33,402 nt of DNA from Syncephalis plumigaleata (GCA_025201365.1 JAIXMF010000133.1:1-33402), one strand, 5' to 3'. Positions 20,216-32,272 are shown, counted from the stretch's first letter. The notes: a model not told the origin generated them from the sequence alone. Translations and numbers: made by a program.

Positions 20216-21148
20216 GTTAAATCGTAAATAATAAACCACAAAGAAGAATGGGCGGCAATGTAAAAACGAGAAAAAAAAGAAAAAAGAAAAAGCAACCTTT
20301 ATAAAAGTCACCACACAAATCATCCACATCATGTGTGTCTATCGAATGGAATTTAACCCATTAGATTAGCAAGTAAATATCTTATACAATCATATACTAA
20401 TAAACTGATTATGACATTAGAGACAAACACGTATGACTATAGATTTAACCTATTGCTTTATCGATATTGATTGTTATTTATCAGAATGAGCTCATCTATA
20501 TGAGTAAATGAACTAGGAGTGACAAATGTCATTGTTGAGCATCATCGATTCGATAGAATAACTAACAGGCACTAAAAAAGGAAGAAAAAAGGTCGATTGC
20601 CGAAAGGTGGATGTAGTTTAACGCGCGCGTGTACGTGTGTGTACTTGTGTGAGTGTGTGTGTACGGCAAATAAAAGAGGGAGAGAGGGAGCGAGGAAAAA
20701 TGGGGAGAGAGAGAGAGAGAGTAAGCGAGTAAGCGGTAATGTTAGTAGTGAACATACCGTTAAATAAACAGGCAAACAAACGAACGAACAAACAAACAAA
20801 CAAACATATAGATAGATAGGACAAATCACAAACAAAGCCGAGACAATTTGCATCAACCAAGTTACTCGATAAAAAGCAAAAGTAGAAATTGTATATGTGT
20901 ATGTATATACAACTTCTACTAAAGAGTGAAAGAGAGATGGTGTGAGATAACAATAACAATAATAACAATGACGACGATCATGTTGAAAAAGAAAGAGAGA
21001 GAGAAAGAAAGAAATGTACGTCTAGACACTACTATTACTACTATGGTGAGGATCTAGTTATAAAGAGCGAGTGTCGACAGTAATCCATTATATGACATAC
21101 GAATAGCCTTACTTTATACTATGCTATGCTATGCTTAGCTAGTGTATA
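20216..21148. other. Intergenic region rich in microsatellites (5' of MRTO4, 3' of SAP gene)
   Basis: 933 bases without a credible gene. It contains an A-rich stretch directly upstream of MRTO4 (about 20268-20292), GT/GTGT tracts (about 20630-20662), GAGA tracts (about 20680-20722), (CAAA)n (about 20768-20806) and mixed AAC/AAT repeats (about 20948-20972). Long minus-strand frames here translate to Leu/Ser/Cys-rich low-complexity peptides and are not believed. Confidence 0.6.
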
Positions 21149-24103
21149 TTACCATGGACCAGAGGGTCTAGTGGTCGATGTGGGCGAGCTAGTATACGAC
21201 CAAGGTGCAGTAGTAAATCCATTAGGTGCTTCGTAAGGAGATACTGGTACAGAAAGGCTATAAGATGGATTATAGTTGCTGTTGTTGCTAGTAGGCGACG
21301 CTAGCATATCATGAGTGTACATTTTGTCTTCGTTATTCATATCAAAACGAGAATGAGCTGATGAACCATAATAGTTGCAGTTCGAGCTATCCTCGTCATT
21401 ATTATTGCTGTTGTTGTTGTTATTATCAGATGGTGGCGATGATGCTGATGCTTCGTTGATATTAGTGTAGTGATTCGTCATATCTTGTATTGTTTGAGAT
21501 GAATGATAATGAGTTGGTGAAGAAGGTTGTGCTAGTGTAGACGACTTGAAACCAGGTAACATCCAATCATTCATGGTTGACTGTTGCTGTTGTTGTTGCT
21601 GTTGTTGTTGTGTAGACCATGTTGATTCTACAGAAGTAGCGGTAGTTGTATTAGTAGCAGTTGTAGGGCTGCCATAACAATTAACGACAGCTGCATTTGC
21701 CAATGGATCATCATCATCCAATACATGATCCATGACATCAGCAACTGCGGTGGCCATGGTACGTGCACCCAAATCCGATTGTGTAAGTGGCGGTGTCATA
21801 GGATTGGCGGGTGCCAGTGTATGTGAGTGTGCCGATGTAATGGTAAACATGCTAGGACGTGTCTCGTCCATGGAACGACGGGCTGGCATGGCTAGAGCGG
21901 CGACCGAGTTGTAGCCATGACCACTGGCACCGGCAGACATCAATTCCGACATGGACATGTCGGTAACAGGCGAGACGGGTGCACTCATGATACTAATGTT
22001 GTTGTAGGATGGCTTGAAACCATTGACATTGCACAAAAGTGGACCACGTTTAGCGGCTGTCTTGGCTAGCTCGATCTCCTCACGTACACGCAACACTAGT
22101 TCGGCCTTCTTGCCGCGAGTATCACGACCATGGCGACGTAGTAGTCGTTTCAACGTGGTCACCGTGACGTCGTCCAAGTCAACCGAGGAAAGATCGATTG
22201 AGGGTCGTGAACGACGGCCTGCACCTGGAGCATAGCCAATACCCTCGACACTAGCCAACGGGTTAAGCGGAGGAAGTGGCAATCGGTCTGCCGGCTTGCT
22301 TGGCAAACTAGGCGATTGTTTCGGTTTGCAAGAGGGAGAGTCGCCACCATCATTGCCTTCGGTTGAGGCGGTACTAGCGATGGTTAATGGAGTGAGCGTC
22401 GAGTTTTTCCTATTAGAAACTGGACATGATTGCGTGATGGCCAATGACTGTGGCTTCAACGTCAACACTTCGCGAACATCTTTTTGAGTTGGTGAATCGC
22501 TTTGACTACGATTGACCGGAACTGGACCTTGACAAGGAATAGAAGGTGGAGTTAGCGTACCATTAGACGATAATGATGAATGTTGCTGCTGCTGTTGCGT
22601 GTAAGGCAATGGCAGAATATTGGCCAACAATGGTTTACTCTTGTATTCTTGACTGGCAGAATGTCCATTAGATACGGTAACTGCACGACGACGTGCTATC
22701 GAGCTGCTATTCTTATTACCGCCACGCTTTGTCGTGGTCATCGATGAAGAAGATGAAGATGAAGAAGAGGAATTATCCTGTCGATTTGGGAAAGTTTCAA
22801 ACTTCAACATACTTTCAATACCAAGTGATACTAGGCTGGGGCGTGGTTGCGTTGCTGCACCAGTGGAACTTGATCGTGGTCTATTAGATGATGATGACAA
22901 TGATGATGATGATGGTTGCGCGCCACCCATGTAACGAGATCGAATGGCTGCAATGGAACTTGGCTGAGTATTGGTACGAATCGATAATGGACGTGGCGAC
23001 AAAGGGGTACTACTGCTACCGCCTTTGACATTGCTACCAGATCGTTTGCTGCGTGAACTAGCCGCCTTACCGCTATTACGTGGTTTCAACTGCGAGTTAA
23101 GCAATTGCTCATTGTTAGCGGTAATGGAGCTGGGAGATATACCATCCTGTACCAAACCAGCATTCGACACGAGTTGACCATTATTGCCGGTGGGGAAAGG
23201 TGTCGTGCACAGGTAGTTTGGCATGATGGCCGTGGTAGCATCAAATGCCTGTCCCGACATGGTCATAGCCATGGTGGTTGGCTCGGTCCAAGTGTACGTG
23301 TTGTTGGTCGAGCGTATATCATGGACACCACCATCATTGCCATTGCCATTAGTGTTAATATTAGAAATGGTATCGGGGAATGGTAACAATGAAGGCGAGG
23401 AACCATTCTGATCTGGAAGCATGTCGCGCCACTTTTGCTCGCTAATAACCGGTGGAGATGGCGGTGAGTCGACGAGACCCGGCGATATCGACACCAATGA
23501 CGTCTGACCGATGAGCATGCTCAATGGCATGCAAGAGTCGACAATATCCGAGCATGATTCAAGTGCCATCTGATGCTCTTGACTCATTCCACCGTCGTTG
23601 TTCAATGCCATCAACGAGGGAGACGGTGTTTGCGAGATAGATTCGCTTCCACTAAGTGTGGCGGTAGCAGGTTGACTAATCTGCATTTGCATCAACCATT
23701 CGGACAGCGTGGGATCTGGGGATACCTCATGCAACGACTGTGGATTGATCGGTGTCTGCGTATCATCCTTGTACTCGGGATAAGCAGATTTCATGGAAAT
23801 GGCCGAGAAATCGGGAGTCAAGTTGGCGGCAGACTCATTCATGAAGGCAGCCGTGTCGACGGTCGTGAATGATTGCGGCGATGGCAATGGAACGGTAATG
23901 GCATCCATAGAGGTCGAGATGGTAATTGGAGACGGTTGATGGCGTAGAACATGCTCGAGTGCCTCCCATTCCTGATGAAATGATACATCCTGCTCTTGCT
24001 GCATCATATACACGGATGAGGCATCCATATTCTGTTGGCGTGGTTGCATATTATGAAATTGCAATGCCATATCAAGTGAAAGCGGTTGTTCCTGATAATC
24101 CAT
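21149..24103 (-). CDS. Large low-complexity protein with a SAP DNA-binding domain
   Basis: One uninterrupted frame of 984 residues. The only recognisable domain is a SAP motif at about 645-680 (DDVTVTTLKRLLRRHGRDTRGKKAELVLRV), a helix-extended-helix that binds AT-rich DNA or scaffold DNA. The rest is rich in Ser, Pro, Thr, Asn and Gln, with a serine run near 450-460, a Gln run near 829-838 and an Asn-rich tract near 890-905. Such composition suits a disordered transcriptional regulator or chromatin scaffold protein; no specific function is recognised. The N-terminal 120 residues are Gln/Met-rich and could act as an activation region. A single long exon contrasts with most neighbours. A candidate 5'-UTR splice acceptor (CATAG) lies 36 bases upstream of the ATG. 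Upstream lies 3.4 kb without a secure gene, which could be a long leader or control region. Confidence 0.8.
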   Translation of the reverse strand: MDYQEQPLSLDMALQFHNMQPRQQNMDASSVYMMQQEQDVSFHQEWEALEHVLRHQPSPITISTSMDAITVPLPSPQSFTTVDTAAFMNESAANLTPDFSAISMKSAYPEYKDDTQTPINPQSLHEVSPDPTLSEWLMQMQISQPATATLSGSESISQTPSPSLMALNNDGGMSQEHQMALESCSDIVDSCMPLSMLIGQTSLVSISPGLVDSPPSPPVISEQKWRDMLPDQNGSSPSLLPFPDTISNINTNGNGNDGGVHDIRSTNNTYTWTEPTTMAMTMSGQAFDATTAIMPNYLCTTPFPTGNNGQLVSNAGLVQDGISPSSITANNEQLLNSQLKPRNSGKAASSRSKRSGSNVKGGSSSTPLSPRPLSIRTNTQPSSIAAIRSRYMGGAQPSSSSLSSSSNRPRSSSTGAATQPRPSLVSLGIESMLKFETFPNRQDNSSSSSSSSSSMTTTKRGGNKNSSSIARRRAVTVSNGHSASQEYKSKPLLANILPLPYTQQQQQHSSLSSNGTLTPPSIPCQGPVPVNRSQSDSPTQKDVREVLTLKPQSLAITQSCPVSNRKNSTLTPLTIASTASTEGNDGGDSPSCKPKQSPSLPSKPADRLPLPPLNPLASVEGIGYAPGAGRRSRPSIDLSSVDLDDVTVTTLKRLLRRHGRDTRGKKAELVLRVREEIELAKTAAKRGPLLCNVNGFKPSYNNISIMSAPVSPVTDMSMSELMSAGASGHGYNSVAALAMPARRSMDETRPSMFTITSAHSHTLAPANPMTPPLTQSDLGARTMATAVADVMDHVLDDDDPLANAAVVNCYGSPTTATNTTTATSVESTWSTQQQQQQQQQQSTMNDWMLPGFKSSTLAQPSSPTHYHSSQTIQDMTNHYTNINEASASSPPSDNNNNNSNNNDEDSSNCNYYGSSAHSRFDMNNEDKMYTHDMLASPTSNNSNYNPSYSLSVPVSPYEAPNGFTTAPWSYTSSPTSTTRPSGPW

Positions 24104-27100
24104 TATAATCGAGATGAATCAAATAATTGTCGCAACACCTATGTAAGCAATAATAATGATTAGTATGTTTGTGGTACTTGTACTCGATATAGAACTAAGC
24201 TGCTGCTTATGTATATGTGCATTTGAATGTAATTGCAAATAAATCTATATGCATCGCATCCATCGTAGCTTACCACCGATGAAATGAGGATAAGGAAGTT
24301 GGAGAGAGCGAGAGAAAAGAAAAAGGAAATGAATTTAAATTGCACTACTCGTTTAGGTTGGAAATACCAAGGATCAATGATATGCTAATGAAAGTGCTGA
24401 GTATGAAAGAAAAGAAAACAAACAAACAAACAAACAAACAACGGAAGCAAGCAAATGGTTATCGCAATCATGGATGATATCGAAATGCGTAGCCTATTTA
24501 AGCAGCATTACTTGCTTGATCATTATTACAAACCAAGTGCTAAAGAGCAACGCATTATTTGACTAGAGATATGCATGGGATCCAAACAATGTTTGACATA
24601 GTCATGAACAAAGCTTACTGCGTTGTCATATCATATATAGATATATATTCTACGCATCGTAGTAGGGATACACAAGTGATCACATACGTGCATCACATGT
24701 AATGCTAGTCCATTCTTGCAACGACACAGAGGGTTACGGATCCCTTACATACATTTATTGCAACTAGAGAGAACTAGCTGCAAACGCTTACGATCCATAT
24801 GATCCATTGTTGATTAGAAGGAGACAGATGATATCGATACTTTACCTTATATTGATGTCCTTGGATGCTTTATACGACAATTGATCTTAACGATTGACAA
24901 GAATAATAATGGTAATAGTAGTAGTAGTAATAGTAATAATAGTAGTAATAATGTAGTAAGTAGCTCTAGTAAAGATAGTAGGGTAACAGACACCGGAAAT
25001 AGTGATCTGCAGTGGACAAGGAATATACGATACGAGCGGTTTTGTTTGTAAATATCTATAGATAGATAGATAGACAACAGACGAATACTAGGCGAAAGCA
25101 AACGGTGGCGAAACAAGGAGATATTTTGTCTGAAACTATCCAACAACGGGGAGGGAGATATGTTTAGCGGAGAAGTAAAGACAGGTAGACAGGTGGGTAG
25201 ATAGACAGGTAGATAATAACGTTGAAAAAGTAGACCAAGAAAACTCTACCAACTAGGAGACACTTATTTGTTTAGGACGGACAAAGCTCAGGCCGATAAA
25301 GTTAATAAACAAACAGTAAAAGCGGATAAATAAGGTCAGTGTAGAAACGAGAAAGACAAGAGAAAAGGTAAGCTATAGCGAGAGTGAGTGAGAGTGAGCG
25401 AGTAAGTGAGCGAGAAAAGGTACAAAACGCTAATATATTTGTATGATAGTGTATAGAAAAAAAGACGTTTAGAGTGGAGATAACAAGAGAAAAAGTCAAG
25501 GCGATGCGCAAACGTTTATGTGTGCGTATGTATGTATGTATGTATGTATGTGGATTGTGTGTGTGTATAGGCAGGCGGATGGTTTGGGTGTTGTGATCAA
25601 AAAAGATGAGTAAAAGTAGGCAGGAAAGAGTGCAACGAGACTACAGGCGAGCAGAGAACAATGTAACACACACGTAGTATCTATTTGTGTAGAGCGGCGT
25701 AACAATAACGGGAAATCGACTGGACTGCCAATATTGCAATGACGAGATAGCACATACGCACACGCACCGTTTAACGACAATCTATAAATGTATAGTAGAG
25801 CACGATGTAAGTGTTGTGCAATGAAGGAGTAATGCGCGCGCGTGTGTGTGTGTATGTGCGTACGTACGTACTACTTTGAATCTAGTAGGTGGACAACGGT
25901 GCAAGTAGTAGTCTGAAATCAAGAAATGTATCGTTGAAGAAAGAAAAGATACAAGCTGAACGTTTGAATAATTCTAAATGGTTACGGGAAGGTAGAAAGA
26001 AGGAAGAGAAGAGCCAGGCATAAACAATACAGGCGTACGGCTCAACTACAATTGCATTTATAATGAATGAAGGAATGATAATGAAATGGGATGCAGGCTA
26101 AAAGGCAGGAAAGCTTGATGAACATTACCGCGTGCCGATAGCAAAGGTGTACGTTGTGATGATTCAACAGCTACAATAAGAACAACGACAGTATCCATAG
26201 CCACACTGCCAAAATAAGAGAATGATGCTAGTGAGAACAATAATACCGACAATGACAATGACAGCGACGACGACGACGTAATATCCATAAAGTATAACCG
26301 GTAATTCATATGCAAAAGTTACTTATCGCTTCTCTTCTCATTATAGAATAGAATAGTTTATTATCTAGAATAGAAACCAGTATATTAGAACCATTAGCAA
26401 CATCATGTATAGTCATTACCCTTTACATGATAGTGCCCATAGAATAATAATGCATCGCAGTAGCAATCCGTGCACATTCGTAGAATACATACGATAGAGA
26501 CGATCCTTAAAATGTATCACATCTAAGATGACGATAATACTACATTTTAAGAAGTGAAATGATAGGAGACGACGCATCCACGAAAGTACGCTTCAAAGGG
26601 AAATGCGAATGGTAGCACAAGCTGTGTGGTGCCATACCCAGCACTACTGAAAACAGTCTGGACCTCGTTTTGCTCCTGCAGTTTTCAGTGTTGTTACGCA
26701 AATATCAGTAAATGAAAGTATTGGCACGCAATGGCTAAATAGATGGATAGACGAGATATGCCCATGTCTAAATGTATGTTCCATCTATCTATTTAGAAAT
26801 GATTGTCTATCAGAATAGAAAGGATAACATTTGGCTAAGACAGGGCATTAATAAAGAACCTACCATTTACGGTGATAGAGACAGGAATAGACTTGACCAC
26901 AGTGGTGGCTATAATGAGTAGGTGAATGAAGAATGAGGTATGCTTTGTTAATTGTTATTATTCGGGAATGCACATGCATGCATTTCCAATTAGCATGGCA
27001 TTGTAAATGTGTTGTGCTGTACTGAATTGTTGTTGTGGCAGCTGTTGGGATATTCGGCTATACGGTTAATTGTCCTTTTTTTGCTGTTCTCTACGCAATA

Positions 27101-27492
27101 GCAGTTGCAGTACCATGCGTGTTATGCATAAATACCGCTCATACCTTTTCTCTTGCCTTCTCCCTTTCCCTCTTGCTTTTATAGTACAAACCCGACTGGC
27201 AGATGCTGCACTTCCCCTCATCCCCCACCCCCGAGGTGGATGCAAGTCAACCACAGACCATTGGCAATGGTAATTGTCTGTTCTCCGCATGCAGAGAATA
27301 ATAATAATAATAATAATAAATTGATTTCTACTCTTTCTAATTTATTTAATGATTATAACGCATCGGCTTAATATGGATGGGTTCACTCATAAGATTACAG
27401 TAAATAATAGCATAGTACAGACAAAAAAATTGCGCATATTAACAAGAAGTAATAATCATCCATGCTCTACTAAATGGAATACATCGGCTATT
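24104..27492. other. 3.4-kb region with no secure gene, microsatellite-rich
   Basis: Upstream of the SAP gene and downstream of the coiled-coil gene. Tracts seen: (CAAA)n at about 24416-24441, TAG/TAA repeats at about 24902-24955, GATA repeats near 25054-25072, AG-rich DNA at about 25370-25415, (GTAT)n at about 25525-25551, GC/GT runs at about 25833-25853, CGA repeats at about 26265-26278 and (AAT)n at about 27297-27320. The AG-rich plus strand means a CU-rich minus-strand RNA, so part may be a long leader of the SAP gene. Minus-strand open segments at about 26864-27053 and 26129-26315 end in donor-like sites and could be exons, but no family is recognised. Confidence 0.5.
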
Positions 27493-29556
27493 TCACGGAG
27501 ACGAGGTTGTCGATGCGGGTGCAATGTCTTGATAAGCAGGCGGTTGCTCACCTTCCTTCAATGCACGTTCAAACACTCTGATTCGCATGTCAGTAAGTGC
27601 TTTCCGTTTTCGCTCCAATTCCGCGTACACTTGATGTGCGTATTGATTCCGTTGACTAGCTTGCTGAGTATGATCCGCCAATACCGTATCCATCTGTCCT
27701 ACAACGGCCATTAATGCATTATACAAGCGTACCATACGTTCTAGTTAACCGGACATTGTGGCCAGCATTATACGAATTAGTCATTATGTACACGAGACAA
27801 GTACAGCCATTGTGTTGCTTACCTCGAGTGAATATATCACCCGTAAGAAATGAGGCGATTGAGGATATCAAATCATTCTCGTAGTCTACGAGTCCTGCGG
27901 GTATCGTCTCAGGAACACATGGATCAAGGACACGCGCTTGTGCCTGACGATAACAGGCTTCAGCAAGTTTCTGACGAGATGCTAAGTGAAATAGCGCGAC
28001 AAACATTGGAGTTAGTAGGCGTGTTCAGCCACTATTTACACATACTTATGTATGACTTACCTCGCATCGGTGCTGTTTGCATATATCCATTGGTGGTTAT
28101 TGCGCCAAATATCGAGATAGATTCAATACGATGCAACTGCTCGACAACATTGGTAAGCGCATCGGCTAATGACGAGCGTGCCGACTGAAGATGCATGTGG
28201 ACCACATCGTCTCGTAAAACCACTTCACGTAACTAAACGATGATAACTCGCACATTAATACAACATCGTCATTGGTAGGTAGTACGCGTGTGCTGCCAAG
28301 TTACGATAAGCACTTACCGATACATAACGAGCAGTTAGCTCTGATAATCCTAATTCCAAAGCATCCTCTTCTGGGTATTCTATTCATTGATACAAGCTGA
28401 CGGATTAGTTGGATTTCACTATGAATACTTGTAAATAAAGATACTTGCCAGGTGTAGGACCATTGAATGACTATATATATATATATTTATACATATTAAT
28501 ATTCATTGCTTTAATGATAATGGTCACTTGTCATGATACTTGCCTGATCAACAAATTGCACTAATGTACCACGCATCATGTCCAATTGTTGCTTGTCATG
28601 TTCAATTTTATTCAACTTCATATAGAGAGTTCCTTAGACGATATACGATCATTACAGTATAGTCTGCTTACCTTCTTCGTCGCCAGCTCTATTTGATCTC
28701 GTAATTCTTGCATATATCGTTCATTACGTTCAGCTTGAGCCTGTGCCGATAGATATTCTTGCTCTTTCTTCTCTAAACTACGATGAATATCACCCTAATC
28801 ATAATGATTAGTAAGTTTGCTAGTTTGTTAGCTTCCATCCACTATAGCAAATAGAATCAATTACATACTGTAAAAGCATGCTTTACTCGCTTCAACGAGA
28901 ATCGACGCATTTCTCGAACTTTCGAAAGTAGTATTTTACTGTTGCGTAGTGTTAGACAATGCTATCGCATGAATACGTAAATGAACTTGCCTTTTATGCT
29001 CCATGCTAGATGCCTCCTCGGTTGCTTTATTCAATTGCTCGCGAAGTACGGCAAGCTCCTCTTTGCACGGTATCAACTCAACCTCAGCATATTCCAGCGC
29101 GCGTATACCGTTGCTTAGCCGCAAATACTCGGCTAGATTTAGTCCACTACTACTTGTTTGCGAACTACCAGGATAGGCTGGCACTTGGTTTTCATTGCTG
29201 TTTGCCATTATTGACTGCATGGAACTTCCCGGCATAGACTGTGGCGGCACAGATTCCGATCCTGGACGTGGTGGATAGGCGGGCACAATTCGCCCCGTGG
29301 AAAGACTACGATGCGGTAATGCCGGTGGCATTATACGTGAAGGAGGTGCCGGTGGTTGTTCCGGCAACGGATGCTGTAAAAGCATACTAGAAGGTGTGGA
29401 GAGAGTGGAGGCACTAGGTCTAGCGGTAGACGGTTGTCGCATGTCATCGCTAGACTGAAACCGCGCATGATATGCAGAAGGCGTGGCGTTACCTGGACTC
29501 CCACCACTAAATGTAGGCGAAGGTCTGTCTGAAGGGGAAAAGGAAGCAGTAGCCAT
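27493..29556 (-). CDS. Unrecognised coiled-coil protein with disordered N-terminus, nine exons
   Basis: Exons 29556-28991, 28938-28869, 28794-28672, 28615-28544, 28470-28449, 28379-28318, 28232-28061, 27981-27823 and 27740-27493 sum to 1494 bases with consistent phases: 497 residues. Residues 1-140 are Ser/Pro-rich and disordered. From about 143 on the protein is helical and heptad-like (LRLSNGIRALEYAEVELIP..., SLEKKEQEYLSAQAQAERNERYMQ, ATKKLNKIEHDKQQLDMM), suggesting coiled coils at about 150-320. A second helical part follows (about 320-480: LREVVLRDDVVHMHLQSARSS..., YAELERKRKALTDM), ending GEQPPAYQ, a PPxY-like motif. The overall look recalls fungal BAR- or eisosome-like membrane scaffolds, but I recognise no family. 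Introns 1, 4 and 5 begin GC (GCAAGT); exon 5 is only 22 bases. The splicing model is supported by frame continuity rather than homology. Confidence 0.75.
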
Positions 29557-32272
29557 AGAACTGCACTAGAGCGTGTATATATATATATTAGTTATGTAAG
29601 AGAATGCGTAGAGAAATAGAAAATGAAACAAGAGTATAACCTATGAAAGAAGAAAAATACTTCGATAAATCGTAAAAAAAAGAAAAGCTATTACAGTGCT
29701 AAACGTGTTCTTTAACTGTCATATGAGCCGCGCATGTCTCAGGAAGTCTGTATGCCAAGACCAAAAACCAATCAAAGCTTACTATGCACTAACGGAGATG
29801 TCGATAGTTTTGCCGTGTGGCTTACCCGTCCGTACTTGGACCACCACTGACTAATCATGACAGGATTTTCGGATATCGGCTATGTACATTGGCCAATTTC
29901 TCTTCTAAATTAGTCCAATAGCAACGTTGCAGCTCTTCTTATTTATGGTTATAATGATTATACGTATGTGAATAAATTGAATAGTAGCCATTACTATTCG
30001 TATATAGAGTATTGATAGAAATAGGATCATTTGTGTATTTGCCAAGAAATACCATATTATGCGCTCATCTACTATCACTTGATCGGCACGTATAAACTAT
30101 TTCTATCTTATTAGCATATGCATTATAATTACGTTACAATAGCCATTACCTATGAAAGAAGTCACCGATAAATATAATGAGGAAATGACGTTACTTAAAC
30201 GATGATGCTAAAAATAGAATACTTGAAATTGAATGGAACATTAATGAGCGTGTTGTCGTTTTTGCCAAGTATTAAGATGATGAATGGCTACAATCCAGTC
30301 GGTATGAGATACATTGCTGCAATGAAATAATCTAGAATCATCATTATCATATATGTGGTGAGATATCGTCATGTTAATACTGAATAGTATCGAGATTGTT
30401 GTATTGAAACTGGCAATCTAACATACTTTCCTGCTGCCTCGCATTTACTTGTTTGTTTGTTTGTTTACTAATATACACTCGATTTAAATGGACAAACCAT
30501 TGATTATTGCCAATCTATATACGATAGAATAAGCTGCCAAGTTGACTATTTACCTTTTATTGTGAACATATACAACAACTAAACTGATTCATAAAGTGTC
30601 TACTACTACTACTACTACTACGCAAACCAGTCAATAGCTATGCTCTAGCAAATCTTCTTTCGAATCTTGTTAATAAAATAATCAATCCGGTAAGGTCGTG
30701 TATTTGCATTATGCTGCTAAAAAGTATTCGTATACACCGCATAGCATGCCTCGCTTCGCACTCCTTTATCTACCAGTGATTGCCAGTGATTGATTGGTTA
30801 ACACTAAGCCTTGTCCTGCTGTTTAGAATCAAGCTGCTGTCGAATAGAAAATGTGACTACCATAGTTTTAATGTCGCCTATCGTCGGTGTGCTGGCGTGC
30901 TGAGACCTGGTGCCGGCAACAATAAAGTGAATGGCAAGCGACGAATTAATCCCCTTGTTCATGTGATCTGTTAGTATAACGCAACCACGCTATCCGTGTA
31001 ACACCTCACGACAGCCTTTTCTCTTTCTCTCTCGCTCTCTCTCCCTTTTCCTACACGCCTTATTTCTACAAGTGCAGTGATGTTCCAAATATGCAATTCA
31101 CCGAAACTGGTTGTGCCAACACCACGCCCACCACACCCATCATCATCATCATCACATAGCCTCGTTGATCTAAACTGTGGTCTACGCTCTACAAGCAGTC
31201 TCGGCAAAGGCTATTGCTCACTTGCCGCGATGACGCCTATTGTTCACTGCGTTTCTTTTTGCATTAGTTTGTGATGCCAAACATGGCATAATGTATTATT
31301 TTTACATACGCATCATCCTCGCGAACCTTGTGAACGAGCTAGCATGAATAAAAGTAAAGATTATCCTTACATAGCAAAATGGAATAATATCATATTCGTT
31401 GTCTACGACATTTCGTTGTACAGTAGTAATACCGTATGTTCTATTGGAAAACGAAATAATGGTGTGGTTTCCGGTAGATGGTGTAACAAGTGGATGGCGT
31501 GTTCGGCTATTGGATATTTCTCTGCAAGTTTGTAATGTAGAGGCCTCATGAATAAAGTGAAACTGAACAGGAATTGTCTTCATGTCATTCTTGCAGGTAG
31601 TGGAAGTGGAAGAAATCATACGTTCTCGATCCAGAATGAGGCCACTCCTCGTTCGAGCAAACATGTAAACAAAGTCGACCTTGATTCGCCGCCATTACTT
31701 GTCAGATTCATTGCGCAAGAAAGCAAAAGAAAATGCCACCCTGACTGTCACATTTCTACACACGATATGCAGTTTAAACCATTGAAACATTCCATGTTTG
31801 CGATAATCACAACTGCTGCGACTATTACACAACCCTAGCGTGCAGCTTGTACCAGCTTTTTTTCTTTTCCCACTCGACTCTGCTGCTGCTGCTGCTGCTG
31901 CTGCGTTGAATGATACGCCTGTAGTCCTCAATCAGTCGCCTACCTTATTGTTCCAACCAACACAAGTATTGTAACACCAGATTGGAACTTCCTCCGAAGC
32001 ATCATGTATCTGCCGAGCCTCCTTAAATACACGCATTGTTGAGACTTGCGACTACAACTTCTCATCATCATCCTCGCTACCTTGCCATAAGCGCCATCTC
32101 TATTTAACCCTTCGACCTTCTATTCCGTCACCTTATCTAGCTGTCAAACTCAATCTTTACCTACTGTTTCTTTTGTCTTTTTTATTAAAAACAGACGTTG
32201 TCTTTCTTTAGTTGCTGTCACGTTTTTATGACTTTACATTTATCATAAGGGTTCTATTCACTCGGAAATACA
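29557..32272. other. 2.7-kb intergenic region, promoter side of two divergent genes
   Basis: No credible gene between the start of the coiled-coil gene (minus) and the permease (plus). Contents: (TA)n at about 29577-29590, (GTTT)n at about 30450-30467, (TAC)n at about 30599-30621, a pyrimidine tract at about 31017-31050, (ATC)n at about 31137-31155 and (TGC)n at about 31880-31904. Near the permease there are TATA-like words (TTAAATAC at 32023-32030, TATTTAA at 32101-32107) and pyrimidine-rich DNA at about 32166-32216 ending in CTTTAG, which would suit a promoter plus a possible 5'-UTR intron. The AT-rich open frames at 31302-31664 and 31548-31838 overlap on opposite strands and lack any family feature. 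Confidence 0.5.

Noticed and set aside
20572-20968. Two overlapping minus-strand frames of Leu/Ser/Cys-rich residues
   Set aside because: They translate AG-rich and CAAA microsatellites; low complexity with no domain.
26646-26689. Stem ACTGAAAAC / GTTTTCAGT with a 26-base loop
   Set aside because: Nine paired bases with a mismatch next to the stem are expected by chance in AT-rich DNA of this length; no conserved RNA features.
26735-26796. Inverted pair CTAAATAGAT / ATCTATTTAG
   Set aside because: Built from GATA/TATC-type simple sequence that is common around it; no target duplication that would mark a small transposon.
31302-31838. Overlapping 120-codon minus frame and 96-codon plus frame upstream of the permease
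   Set aside because: No family feature, opposite-strand overlap and no splice or start context; more likely leader or promoter DNA.
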